64,000 bases of DNA from Prunus persica (Eukaryota; Streptophyta; Magnoliopsida; Rosales; Rosaceae): positions 30,624,131 through 30,688,130 of the forward strand of contig NC_034009.1 in assembly GCF_000346465.2 (NCBI RefSeq), given 5' to 3'. A program made the position numbers and the translations under genes. A model generated the notes under the pieces. That model made no database searches and had not been told where the DNA came from. It worked only from the letters and a program-made list of their open reading frames with translations. Positions 11,541-22,395 of this stretch are shown here, in pieces. Numbering within the stretch: the first letter of the stretch is position 1; every line of letters starts with the position of its first letter.

Positions 11541-12165
11541 AAAAGTTTAGGGAAAGGGAAGGCTATCCCATTCCAGGGCCAAGGTATATCAAGGCCTCTT
11601 TCAGGACTTACAGAGTAAGTTTTAACCTTATTTTTGGAAGATCTCTCAAATAATTATTTGAGGGACACCCTTGTGGACTCACTTTATTTCAAAATTTTGA
11701 ACCTTCCATCTTTTAGATATTCCTTCAAATATCATCTCTGCAACAAAACACTTGAATCCAAAATTATTTGACCATTGAATTAATGATTGTAATTTTAGTG
11801 CTTTTTTGAAGTACCGTGTTCGTTAATTTTATTAAGGCCTCTTTGAAGTACCGTGTTCGTTAATTTTAAAAGTTTAGGGGAAGGGAAGGCTATCCCATCC
11901 CAGGGCCAAGGTATATCAATGCCTCTTTGAGGACTTACAGAGTAAGTTTTAACCTTATTTTTGGAAGATCTCTCAAATAATTATTTGAGGGACACCCTTG
12001 TGGACTCACTTTATTTCAAAATTTTGAACCTTCCATCTTTTAGATATTCCTTCAAATATCATCTCTGCAAAAAAACACTTGAATCCAAAATTATTTGACC
12101 ATTGAATTAATGATTGTAATTTTAGTGCTTTTTTGAAGTATCGTGTTCGTTAATTTTATTAGGCA
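11541..12165. repeat. Direct tandem duplication, ~327-bp period
   Basis: A block starting AAAAGTTTAGGG at 11541 recurs at 11868 with only a few differences (GGAAGGCTATCCCAT, TCTCAAATAATTATTTGAGG, AGATATTCCTTCAAATATCA, AAGTA.CGTGTTCGTTAATTT). High identity suggests a recent event. The joint repeats CTTTGAAGTACCGTGTTCGT, so short homology probably mediated it. No gene is contained. Confidence 0.8.
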
Positions 12166-12723
12166 CAATTAGATGTCTTAACAATTTCTGATTTGTTTAA
12201 TTTTTTTACAAGGATGATCTATGAATGAAGACTTGAAAAATAGACGATTTGGATCGTTGAAAAAAAAATTGTAATAGCCCACAAATGGTGTCCCTCAATA
12301 AAAGTGAACTGTTATTTGAGGGATAGGTAAACTTTTTTTATATGCCGGTAATTCATCAAATGAAAGCAAAACAAAGGAAAATAAACTTTGATTAATTCAT
12401 TTGTGCTATGGCAGCCAAATGTGAGGTTATAGCGTTCTGGAAATACTAGTTTCTTTGCACGTGCTTCCGCGCCTGCAATAGGCTTTTTTTAAAAATAAAA
12501 TAAATTTATATTAGAATTAAAAAAGATAATGGGTAGTTATGTTCCATAAAAATATGATCCATTATCTGCTTTTTCTTTTAATTTTAATTTTTTTTAAATA
12601 TGAAAAAGTGTCAATTTATCATATTATCCTCATTTAATTAATAATTTGAATTCTTAAAATATGCATTAATCAATGGCATTTTCTGATATTTTGAATGTTT
12701 TACCATTTTCTGTCTTTTACTTT

Positions 12724-12760
<37 letters not shown>
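12166..12760. other. AT-rich spacer with an inverted arm and a (TA)n tract
   Basis: CCACAAATGGTGTCCCTCA near 12280 is the inverted counterpart of TGAGGGACACCCTTGTGG found in both tandem copies upstream, so the 11.6-12.3 kb region may be a decayed foldback element with a doubled left arm. A (TA)n tract at 12727-12760 abuts the Mutator-like element and hides its left target-site duplication. Confidence 0.45.
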
Positions 12761-12763
<3 letters not shown>

Positions 12764-13236
12764 CTAAGGGGCCATAGCCCATGTAAAGAGCCGTAGATTG
12801 CTAATGAGTCCGATTTTTCTGTTACCAAAGTCCCTGTGCCCCCATGTTTCCTCTCTAGTTTTGTGACATGTGTACTATAACTTAACAGGAGTTTAACTCT
12901 GTTAACTCTCTTTCATTAAAATATATTATATTAGAATACATGTTTGACAAAGTATTTTTTTAATTAAAAGAATTAAAATATATTATATTAGAATACACGT
13001 TTGACAAAAACACTTTGCACGCCGTTTCATCTTCTACGCTACACTTCAACCCTTACATCTTCTCTGCACTGCAAAACTCAGCCACTTCATCTTCTCTACT
13101 CTACGAAACTCAGCCCCTGCATATGGTTTTCTAGTTTGCACGTTGGTTGCTAGTTCATCAGGTAAACACGCTATACTCTTCATGTTTTTTTCTTCTGCTT
13201 TTTGATTGCTGTTTTTTAGCATCGTATGAAAAACTT
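12761..13236 (+). repeat. Left terminal inverted repeat of the MULE
   Basis: It pairs with 17961-18371 in inverse orientation up to GCATCGTATGAAAAACT. It contains an extra tandem copy of a ~50-bp block (TATATTAGAATACA.GTTTGACAAA occurs near 12927 and again near 12978) absent from the right arm, plus short internal repeats of CTCAGCC.CTTCATCTTCTC. Confidence 0.8.
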
Positions 13237-13565
13237 ATAAACATATAACTTGCGAGAATCATATACCTAATATGCAATTCATTTGAATCAAATTCATTTG
13301 GTTTCAATTTTGTGATGACTTTTCATTTCCATCTACAGTAATAACGAATACAAAATACATTGATTTTTCTTTTCATAATTTTTCAGATAGTTTGTATTTT
13401 GGTTTTCATCTACGTCCATTTTCTAGTGTCATCAATAACTAATATGAACATATGATTGTACAGTACTTAGCTCTGTTTAATTTTTATTGAATCAATTGTA
13501 ATTTTTTATTATTATGGAAGATATTTTAGATGTATAAATTTTGTTTGATTCAATTTTTGAAGGAT

Positions 13566-16252
13566 ATGAATATGGAAAATAATTGCATGGAAGATGGAGA
13601 AGGTGAAACAAGCACTGGCTTGAACATTTCAGAAGGTGAAAGCAACAAAAAGTCATCCCAAGCTATGAAAGGTAATGAAAAAATAGATTTGGTTCGTTCT
13701 AGCATTCGAAAACAACTAATTCCTGTGATTGGGATGGAGTTTGAGACAGAAGACTTAGCATTCAAATTTTATAATGCATATGCATACAATATTGGTTTTA
13801 GTATTAGAAGAAGTAGCTGTCACAAATTCAAAAGTGGCCAGTTGAGAGACAGGCTTTTTGTTTGCTTTGCTGAAGGTAAGCGTGAAATTGATAAGCGTGT
13901 TTCTAATGTGAAATATCATCGTGCCGAGACAAGATGTGGATGCTTAGCAAGGATGAAAATTAGTTGTCATTTGAATGATAAGTATCGTGTCATAGAATTT
14001 GTTTATGAGCATAACCATGTGACTACAAGTCCGTCTAAGACTCATTTGTTTAGGTCTCATAGGAAGATCACTCTTGCACAAATAGCTGAAGTTGATATGG
14101 CTGATAGTTCAGGAATTGCTCCCAAAGCAGCTCTTGAATTTTTAAGTAGACAAGCTGGTGGTCAGGAAAGTCTTGGATTTATTCCTGATGATTACAAGAA
14201 CTACTTGCATTCAAAACGAACAAGAGAAATGAAGTTAGGAGATACAGGTGGTGTGTTAGAGTATCTGCAACAAATGCAATTGATTGATCCTAATTTTTTT
14301 TATGCTATACAAGTGGATGAAGATGATTTGATCACTAATATTTTTTGGGCTGATGCGAGGATGATGGTAGATTATGATTATTTTGGTGATGTAGTATGTT
14401 TTGATACTACCTATAGAAAAAATAAAGAAGGAAGACCTTTTGCAATGTTTGTTGGTGTCAATCACCATAAGCAAACTATTATATTTGGTGCTGCATTATT
14501 ATATGATGAGACAATTCAAACTTTTACGTGGTTGTTTGATACTTTTGTGAAGGCTATGTCTGGAAAAAAGCCAAAGAGCATTCTTACAGACCAAGATGCA
14601 GCAATGTCTGCAGCATTAGCTTTAAAATGGCCAGAAACATCTCATCGTTTATGTATTTGGCACATATATCAGAATGCAGCCAAACACCTTAGCGGTGTTT
14701 CTGAGAAGTTCAAAGATTTCAGCAAAGATTTTAGTAGTTGCATATATGATTATGAGGATGAAGATGCTTTTCTAAATGCTTGGAATAGTATGCTTGAAAA
14801 ATATACTCTCGTGGGCAATGATTGGTTGAGTCGCTTGTTTAAAATAAGGGAGAAATGGGTGTTAATTTATGGGCGACAAACTTTTTGCGCAGATATTACT
14901 ACTACCCAGCGGAGTGAAAGCATGAATAGTTGTATAAAAAAATATGTTAGTTACAAATATGACTTGCTTAGATTTTTTCAACACTTCCAAAGGTTGGTTG
15001 AAGATCGTCGTTACGAAGAGTTGAAAGCTGAATTTAAAGCAAGTCAAAGTTCCCCAACATTGTCATTTCCCGTAGAAATATTGAAGCATGCAGCAAATGT
15101 GTATACACCGAAAGTGTTTAAAGTGTTTCAAGATGAGCTATGTAAGGCTTATGATTGTGTTTTGCACTTCAATGATGAGATAGGAACAATCAGCAAGTAT
15201 GAAGTTATCCCGTATGGGAAGAATTGGCAACATACAGTTACATTTGACTCAACAAATAATGTAACTTAATGTAGTTGTAAAAAGTTTGAGTTTGCAGGAA
15301 TCTTATGTGCACATGCCTTGAAGGTTCTTTCTACAAGAAATGTTAAAAGTATCCCAGCTCAATACATCTTGAAGAGATGGACAAAAAATGTGAAGGCTAT
15401 GAGTGCAAAAATTAATTCATCTTCAAGTACAAATGACCCTAAGGTAGAAATTGTAAGACGTTATAGAGAGTTGTGTCGGTTGCATACTCAATTAGCAACA
15501 AGGGCAGCAGGGTGTGGTAAGGCGTATGAAATTGTTATACGACGATTGAATCAGACTTTTGACGAGGTGGATGCATGTTTGAAAGAAAAATCAAGTCAAG
15601 AAATGTGTGAAGTTATCTCGCCAGTAATTAATAGTAGATCTGAGTTAAATGAGTGTATTAATGTTGATGATGATATTATTAAAGTTAGAGGAATCAAAAT
15701 TAAAGAAAGAGTTGTTGGTAGTTCTAAAAGGCCAAAAAATGCTTTGGAGAAGCTGACAAAGAAGAGAAGAACTCGAAAAACAGAATTGCAAAATTCAAGC
15801 AGTGTTGATTCAATATGTGTTCCTACTACGAAAGCTGTTCCGGCACCTCCATCAGAAATTTCACAGGTATTGTATAAATTCATTATTAATTTCATCTTTG
15901 TTTGTTTATTACCCTGTAGCTTCATTGTATTTTTCCAGTATTGGTTGAACCCAAAAAATTATAGGAACTTGTTGCTGTCAATAATTTAAACATGGAATTT
16001 CCAGTTAGCATGGTCAACTTATTGCATGTACTTCATTGCATTTAGTTAAAACTTTTCTTAATTGTAATTTTGTACTTGATTGAGTATATTTCACTATTTT
16101 GACATATATATATTGTATGAGTGTAGGCACAATCACCATTGGAAGGAGAATTTGGGTTGTTTAGCTCTCAATTCACAGGTACCGGGGCCAAAAGTTCTAG
16201 TGTTGAAATAGATCCACCTTTTTCAATTGACAGGGGTCACCAAGCGTCATAA
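13566..16252 (+). pseudogene. FAR1/MURA-type MULE transposase with one in-frame stop
   Basis: Reading from the ATG at 13566, the order is an acidic leader, a FAR1 DNA-binding zinc-finger domain (FYNAYAYNIGFSIRRSS to FVYEHNHV), a FHY3/FAR1-type linker, and the MULE DDE transposase core (VVCFDTTYRKNKEGRPFAMF, SILTDQDAAMSAAL, HRLCIWHIYQNAAKHL). A TAA at 15267-15269 stops translation exactly before the SWIM zinc finger (CSCKKFEFAGILCAHAL), which continues in the same frame. The rest runs to 15866, with a phase-0 intron 15867-16126 and a last exon 16127-16252. No other break is seen in about 2.4 kb of coding sequence, so loss is recent. An in-frame start at 13530 is possible, but 13566 follows an AG acceptor-like site. 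An intron hiding the TAA is unlikely, as no GT..AG pair surrounds it. Confidence 0.85.
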
Positions 16253-17960
16253 TGTTGAATTTGGGTTGTTTAGCTCTCAATTGTTGACAAGGGTTCCATA
16301 ATTTGTTACAACTCTGTTTTGATTTAGAACAAGTTTGTTATGTTTGTCCTGTCTTGGCATTTGAACTTATTCTGATATTTGGCATCTCTGCCTTCTTAAG
16401 GTGTTGAAGTATTACATTCAATGCAAATATTACTTGCATTTCAAGCCACGAAGTCATTTATCATGATGCATACTTTCCAGTAAGCTCTCTCCATGTCAGA
16501 ACATGATGAAGAATGCACAATGATGTTAATAATGCAGAACCTCATACAAACTTCATAGAATTTTGGGTCATATAAAAAAGATTTTTGGGGAAAAATAATA
16601 CATAATTTTTCGTAGTATAGGATTTCCTTCCCATCACTATGAACCTCAGTAATGGTTGGTTCTCAATGTTCACTTCCTGCCTACCATGCCCACCTTCACT
16701 ACTTTGACTACCACTAGAACGTTTTTCACTAGAATTTGATCCCTTCGTCTTTTGCACCTTTTTCACTAGAACATCATCTGGGCTGTGAGCTTCCTCTTTG
16801 TTAACTTTTGGCCTGTAGAAGAAGAACATTTCCCAGCTCTCGTGCCATTTCATTTGTCACAAACAAACCAGCATGAAATGAACACGTACCAACAGTTTTT
16901 GGTACAACCTAACCATATAATCCAATCACAATTCTACCTGCAAATGTAAAAGTGAAAATAGAAGTTATAGATACTGATATTAGATGCAGGCCACTATACT
17001 CTTACAGAAGCTGCAAGCATCATTACTCAAAGAATAAACCACTTCAAATAGAAGTCAGATGTCAACCACCGAAGATCCCTCACTGCCCACACCCACCTAC
17101 ACTTACATTTTGGTCTCTGTTTTAAGCAAACCTGCACATTGTATCTGGAAATTACAAATCGCACATTGGGCTAGATAACAGAACCCACAACTAGTAACAA
17201 TGTTTCAAGAAACAAAATGCTTAAATATGAAATGTATTATGACAATGAAAATAGCTAGACTCATAGACATGAGCTACATAGGCAAGCACTCTCGATATAT
17301 AACATAATAATAGCATTTACACAGTTTGACCAACACACAAGGCTCCATTCATAAGCAGTTGTTCAACATTTAGGACAGCATCCCCATCTAACCACCACTC
17401 TTAACCATTTCACCATTTAACATATTCCAAATTATTAGTACCCAATAAAGCATTCATTAAATAGTGTATCTGTGGACAAACAATAAAGCATTCATTCCTA
17501 TGTATATAAGGGTGATTAGCTTTTGATACACACCCCAAAAACGTCTTTGTACACCCAAAAATTCCCAGAATTGCCTTTGTAGCCAAGTGTCCAGAGACAT
17601 AGCTTGAAAATAGGATCAATTTAAAAGGCAAGATGGGAATTAACTTCTGATGAACCAAAATGCTGGAGGTATGCTGCAGCCAAATCAACCTTCTTCCTTC
17701 TCTTTTTCTTGAATTTTTTTTGAAACCAAATGAATTGCATAATTGGTATATAATTATCACAAATTAATCTTTTAAAAGCTTCTTGTGCGTTGGCTCCAAC
17801 ACCAGCAACCAAAAAGGGGGGGAAAATTATGAAGTAGAGCATGGCTCACCTCACGAACCAGTGGTCAATGAGCGAAATATATGCAGGGGCTGAGTTTTCG
17901 TAATTATATACCCATTACGCAATTCATTTGATAATTATATAACCAAGATGAAGCGGCTGA
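16253..17960. other. Internal non-transposase part of the MULE
   Basis: No recognised gene. A reverse-strand ORF at 16853-16542 (103 codons) has a hydrophilic, charged and serine-rich centre (VKKVQKTKGSNSSEKRSSGS) preceded by an acceptor-like CTTCTTCTACAG, so it may be an exon of a second element gene or a captured host fragment. The family is not recognised. The remainder is AT-rich. At 17905-17934 a ~27-bp patch (ATATACCCATTACGCAATTC) lies in the same orientation as a left-side copy near 13262, unlike the inverted arms around it. Confidence 0.4.
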
Positions 17961-18371
17961 GTTTTTCATACGATGCTCAAAACCCAGCAATCAAAAAGCA
18001 CAAGAAAAAACAATGAAGAGCAGAGGGTGCTTACCTGATGAACCAACAGCCACCGAGCGAACTAGAAAAACAAACCATATGAATGGGCTGAGTTTCGTAG
18101 AGCAGAGAAGATGAAGTGGCTGAGTTTTGCGGTGCAGAGAAGATGTAGGGGTTGAAGTGTAGCGTAGAAGATGAAACGGCGTGCAAAGTGTTTTTGTCAA
18201 ACATGTATTCTAATATAATATATTTTAATTAAAGAGAGTTAACAGAGTTAAACTCCTATTAAGTTAGAGTCCACATGTCACAAAACTAGAGAGGAAACAT
18301 GGGGGCACAGGAACTTTGATAACAGGAAAATCGGACTCACTGCTAATAGGCTCAAGTGGCCCAGTTAGCCT
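17961..18371 (-). repeat. Right terminal inverted repeat of the MULE
   Basis: This is the inverse complement of 12761-13236, with shared blocks such as GAAACATGGGGGCACAGG, ACAAAACTAGAGAGG and AAAGTGTTTTTGTCAAACAT. It lacks the 50-bp duplication and a ~13-bp piece near the tip present in the left arm. Confidence 0.8.
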
Positions 18372-18482
18372 CCATATCAAAAATGTAGACTTTTGAATTT
18401 TGATGATACGCTCAACAAAAGAAAAGAACATTTCAATTACATTCATTTTGTCACACACCCCATGTTATTGTTAGTTCAAGAA

Positions 18483-19075
18483 TTTCTGATTGTTGGCGTC
18501 AAGGTTTGCTGCATTTCACCTCCTACGACATTTGCGGATAACCACCACCAATATAACAATTATAACGATTAGACCAATTAGAGCTGGAAAAAAAAATTGC
18601 AGACACATTTTTCTATCAGTTGCAACTTCCAATGGAGTCAAAAATTTCAGCTACCCTTTTCGCATAAAGGGTGATCCGTCAGGCTGCGGTGACACTGATT
18701 TTGAACTCTCTTGCGTGAACAGCAAAACCATCTTAGAAATTTTCCCATGGCAAATTCTACGTGCGCAACATTTCATATGACGATCAAATTATCCGTTTGG
18801 TCAACTTTGCCAATGGAAGCTTCAGCCTCCCATAGTTCATGGGATGAGCCACTCACATATGTATGTGAACAAGGTCAATATGAATCTGCAACTATATATA
18901 TATATATATACACGAACTAGAGCAATTGACCTGTTTATAATTTCTTGCTTGAACTCGAACTCGAACTTGAATGAAAAATAGAAAAATCCAAACAGAATGG
19001 AGGATGGAGGAGAGCAGTAGATGCAGTACTAGTTGTTGAATATTGTACCCTCCTCATGGTCATGAATATGATTGG
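18483..19075 (-). pseudogene. LRK10/WAK-like receptor with its ectodomain inverted inside the gene
   Basis: Compared with copy B, the outer parts read on the minus strand. 19075-18910 holds the signal-peptide start up to the first CSSSC-like cysteines, now frameshifted. 18583-18518 holds the membrane exon (ALIGLIVIIVILVVVIRKC) with a TTTCCAG acceptor. The middle, about 18644-18900, reads on the plus strand: NFSYPFRIKGDPSGCGD, ELSCVNSKTILEIFP, then after an internal deletion SSWDEPLTYVCEQGQYES. The inverted block is the ectodomain that belongs between the two outer parts. Breakpoints lie at about 18644, in intron homology ending CCAATGGA, and about 18900, beside a (TA)n run. It is non-functional: inversion, deletion and frameshift are all present. 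Confidence 0.8.
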
Positions 19076-19412
19076 CAGAATAACTATGAACTTGAGAACT
19101 TGGTCTGGACAGTGATGCATTTATAAGGTTATCTGTGTATGTATCATTCATGTTCCTTTTTAGTCCACGATTGGAGTTTTCTATATTTTTTCTAAAGATA
19201 ATGATGCAATGATTGTGTATAGGAACAAGGAACTTCCTACGGAAACGCGTTGTGCAAAAGATATGGTTTCCAGGAAGTCAAAGTCGAGAGATAAAATGAT
19301 TGTTTGGATATGTAAGCTCAGCCCTTGAGCATATATCTCTGTACGTACGTGAATATAGATGAATATAGTACAGAGTAAATTGCTTTTGGTCACACACACG
19401 ATATACAGCATG

Positions 19413-20643
19413 TTAATTAGTTCCAGAATTGCTGATTGTTGGTGTCAAGCATTGCTGATTCTGCAGCTTCTTCTTGGCTGCTTTTCTTCGTCCTCTCCGA
19501 TACTTGCGGATAACGACCACCAATATGAGAATTATAAAGAATAGACCAACTAGAGCTGAAAATGCAGACAAACACATTTTGCTATCAGTTGCAGCGTCCA
19601 ATGGATCCAACAGGAATTTTATAAACGAACATTGCAAGAAAAACGAGTTAATTTTTGTATTTACGGATATAATACCTCCTATACCAATTCCCACCAATAT
19701 TAAGATAATTTGAAGTGATGTGGGTTCTTTGTACTCTGCACTTGCATAAATAAAATAAAATATAAAAAAACAATATGGGACAAAAAAAATTAGAAAGGAA
19801 CATGCATATAATCCAGAGACTTAAATTTAAATGTAATTGATCATATGACTATAAGGTGAGGCAATATGCATATTCATGATACTGACCTCTTGAACATACA
19901 TAGGTGATTGGCTGATCCCATGAACTTACCAAACAGCCCTTGCCAGCCAAAGAACAATCCCTGCACTCAACCGACCATCCAACATCAAAGCCAGCCTGCA
20001 AAAGTTCCATGATAGCTTCATAAGAAGGGAACTTAATGTCCTGATCAAAATCCACAGGCGCCACTGAAATAAGCGAGCACGATGGTTGTGGTTGACGATG
20101 ATAATAATAATCGCGGTCATAAATAGCATACAAGTAACTCCCGTTTGTTGTCAAACATGGAACTCTTGTATAATTAGCAGCTGTTTGCAGGCTACTGATG
20201 TTTTTGGAGCACTTCATAAATCGAAAAAGACTGCGAGAGCTGTTTACAAATCCACCGAATCGAGAATCCTTGACGTCCCTGTCTGCTGATAAAACAGAGC
20301 CAGACGGAAGGCTGCAGCTTCCATTGGCAAAGTTGACATCAACCAAACGGAGTATTTGATCGTTATATGAAATGTTGTGCACGTAGAATTTGCCTGGAAA
20401 GATTTCTAAGATGGTTCTGTCGTCCACGCAGGAAAATTCATAGTCAGGGTCACCACAGCCTGATGGATCACCCTTTAGGCGAAAAGGGTACTTGATGTTT
20501 TGGATTTCTCCGCACGAACGAGAGCAATTGGCTTGTTTATGATATCTTGCTTGAACTTGAACTCGAACGAAACATAAAAAAATCAGCAGCACAGAATAGA
20601 GAACAGAAGATGCAGTACTTGTTGCCCTCGTCATGATTTGCAA
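19413..20643 (-). CDS. LRK10/WAK-like receptor lacking a kinase domain (copy B)
   Basis: Exons 20643-19887, 19735-19676 and 19555-19413 join in phase for 319 residues. Seen in order: signal peptide (STASSVLYSVLLIFLCFV), GUB_WAK domain (CSRSCGEIQNIKYPF, GDPSGCGDPDYEFSC), WAK-associated part (KFPSYEAIMELLQAGFDVGW, CRDCSLAGKGC), membrane segment (IILILVGIGIGG plus ALVGLFFIILILVVVI), and a strongly basic tail (RKYRRGRRKAAKKK) of about 35 residues, then stop. Exon sizes and phases parallel copy A, so the kinase-less form predates their duplication or arose in a common ancestor. No frameshift is seen. A second in-frame ATG at 20634 is an equally good start. It is likely a plasma-membrane wall-facing receptor-like protein; function is unproven. 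Confidence 0.8.
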
Positions 20644-22283
20644 GCCTCATTAGCAGAACAACTAATTGTAATGAATGGTGCTGATTTTATCCAAACTTTT
20701 AGTCAACGAGTGGGAGGAGTTGGTCAAAGACTCAAAGCTTCCATCCAGCTCCATGTTGGGGGTTTTCAGTGTTTTTCTATAGATAATAATGTAATGATTG
20801 CAGGAACAAGGAAATTCCAACAGAAACGCGTTACGCGGAAGATATGGATCCCAGAAAGTCTAAGTCAAGATCAAATAAATAAAGAAACCAACATTTAAAT
20901 TTGGTTTAGGATATGTATTGACTATATATGTCGAAGATTATAGTGCAGCCGTACATACATACATACAAGGTTGTCGACTATATATAAATTGTGTTGGGAT
21001 TCATTTAGGGCAGATGAATATATAATCCTAAGATATCCCTAAGATCAAATGATTTACTTGCAGTTCCGATGCGTGTTTCAGCATCCAAGTAACATTCTCA
21101 AAATTCCAACAACAAAAAAGGTAACATTCTCAAAATACTATGAAAGGCTAAAATTGAATTCCAGGAGGGCATTGGCAATACCACAAGACTGTTTTCTGCA
21201 CTCCAATCACACGTTTTTCATTTGTAGAGGTATTCAAACGCAAGTGGAAGTGTCAAGGGATAAATACAAAAGTTATAATGCCAGCTGAGGATGATGTGTT
21301 AAGGCAAATGCACCTTTGAGTTTGAACCATGTGTTGAAACTGGCATGAGTGGTCCACTGTAAAAGGTCAGAATAAATTCCAATTTGCATCTTCATGTGCA
21401 CAAAATTCTCAAGTTTAATTGACGTAAGTTGTTTACAAACGTTACGTCCTAATTTATATCTTCAAATCCACAATATATTTTAGTTTGATTAATATGTGCA
21501 GTTTGTAAGTGATATATAACACATACTCATGTAGACATGGGTTTAACCAAGTTGACCAAAACGAAAACATGAATTTAACCAAATTGACTAAAATAGTATG
21601 CTCCCCACTGCAACCGAGTTTGATTCCCTCTCCTCGTTGTTATATTAGATTAAAGTAAACACAGAGAAACGCTTTCCCTAGACTTTCCTATGGGCAAAGT
21701 TTTGGGCTTCGCATTCTATATGGGCGTCTTTGGGGATGTTTTGGGCTTTACATTATTTGATCATCAACCACAGAGAAACGTTTTCTTCACTTTGTGTATG
21801 TCCCACGTTTCTTTTCACCAATGTTCCTTCGTCTTCCCTCTGCTCCGCCGAGTTCTTTTTATATCAGACCAAAAGAAAAGGAAGTATATTTCATTTGATA
21901 TAGATTAAACATGGGAAAGTAATTAAATCTTTTTAAACACACATTTGGTTCCATAACATAAATACTCGAAATAATGTGGTACACAACTAAAAATTGGACA
22001 TCCCTCTTTCCTTATTTAAGATTAGAAACACCAAGAATTTACAGCAGTAAATAAAAAAAAAACCCCGAGAGTTTTTTTCAAAAAAAGAAAAAAGAAGAAG
22101 AACAAGAAGAGGAAGATAGTTATGGAAGGAAAATAATTATAAAAAAAGGGAGAAATTTGAAGGACCAAACAATAAAAAAGAAAGTCTATGGTCAAAAACT
22201 GCCAACTACTCTCTAGAATATCAAAAATGAATAGGCGAAGAAGAACGAGAAAGGAGCCACCAGCAATCGATGGATTCGCCGTT

Positions 22284-22315
<32 letters not shown>

Positions 22316-22395
22316 GGGTGGGTGGATATAGCAGATAGCGGATGGGACCCATTTGATCATATTGTAACATGCATCATCATCTTCGTCCAATCGAT
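20644..22395. other. Intergenic between receptor cluster and RING gene
   Basis: No gene is recognised. The first ~250 bp are the receptor's promoter side. Around 21660-21800 CACAGAGAAACG.TTTTC and TTTTGGGCTT recur as short direct repeats. An ATC/CAT microsatellite lies at 22285-22314. The last few hundred bases are the 3' flank of the RING gene. Confidence 0.45.

Larger units (their letters stand above)
12761..18371 (+). mobile_element. Mutator-like element (MULE) with long terminal inverted repeats and a FAR1-type transposase
   Basis: A ~5.6-kb unit is bounded by inverted repeats. Left AGGCTAAGGGGCCA pairs with right TGGCCCAGTTAGCCT. Farther in, AACAGAGTTAAACTCCTATT on the right mirrors GGAGTTTAACTCTGTTAACT on the left, and the arms stay recognisable for 400-475 bp. 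The single large gene inside encodes a FAR1/MULE transposase. Mutator elements make 9-bp target duplications. None is seen: the left flank is a (TA)n tract and the right flank reads CCATATCAA. The insert lies between two LRK10-like genes. It is a once-autonomous element, now probably inactive because its gene has an in-frame stop. Confidence 0.85.

Noticed and set aside
12753..18380. 9-bp target duplication of the large MULE
   Set aside because: The flanks (TATATATAA-like and CCATATCAA) do not match. The left side is a slippage-prone (TA)n tract, so no duplication can be claimed.
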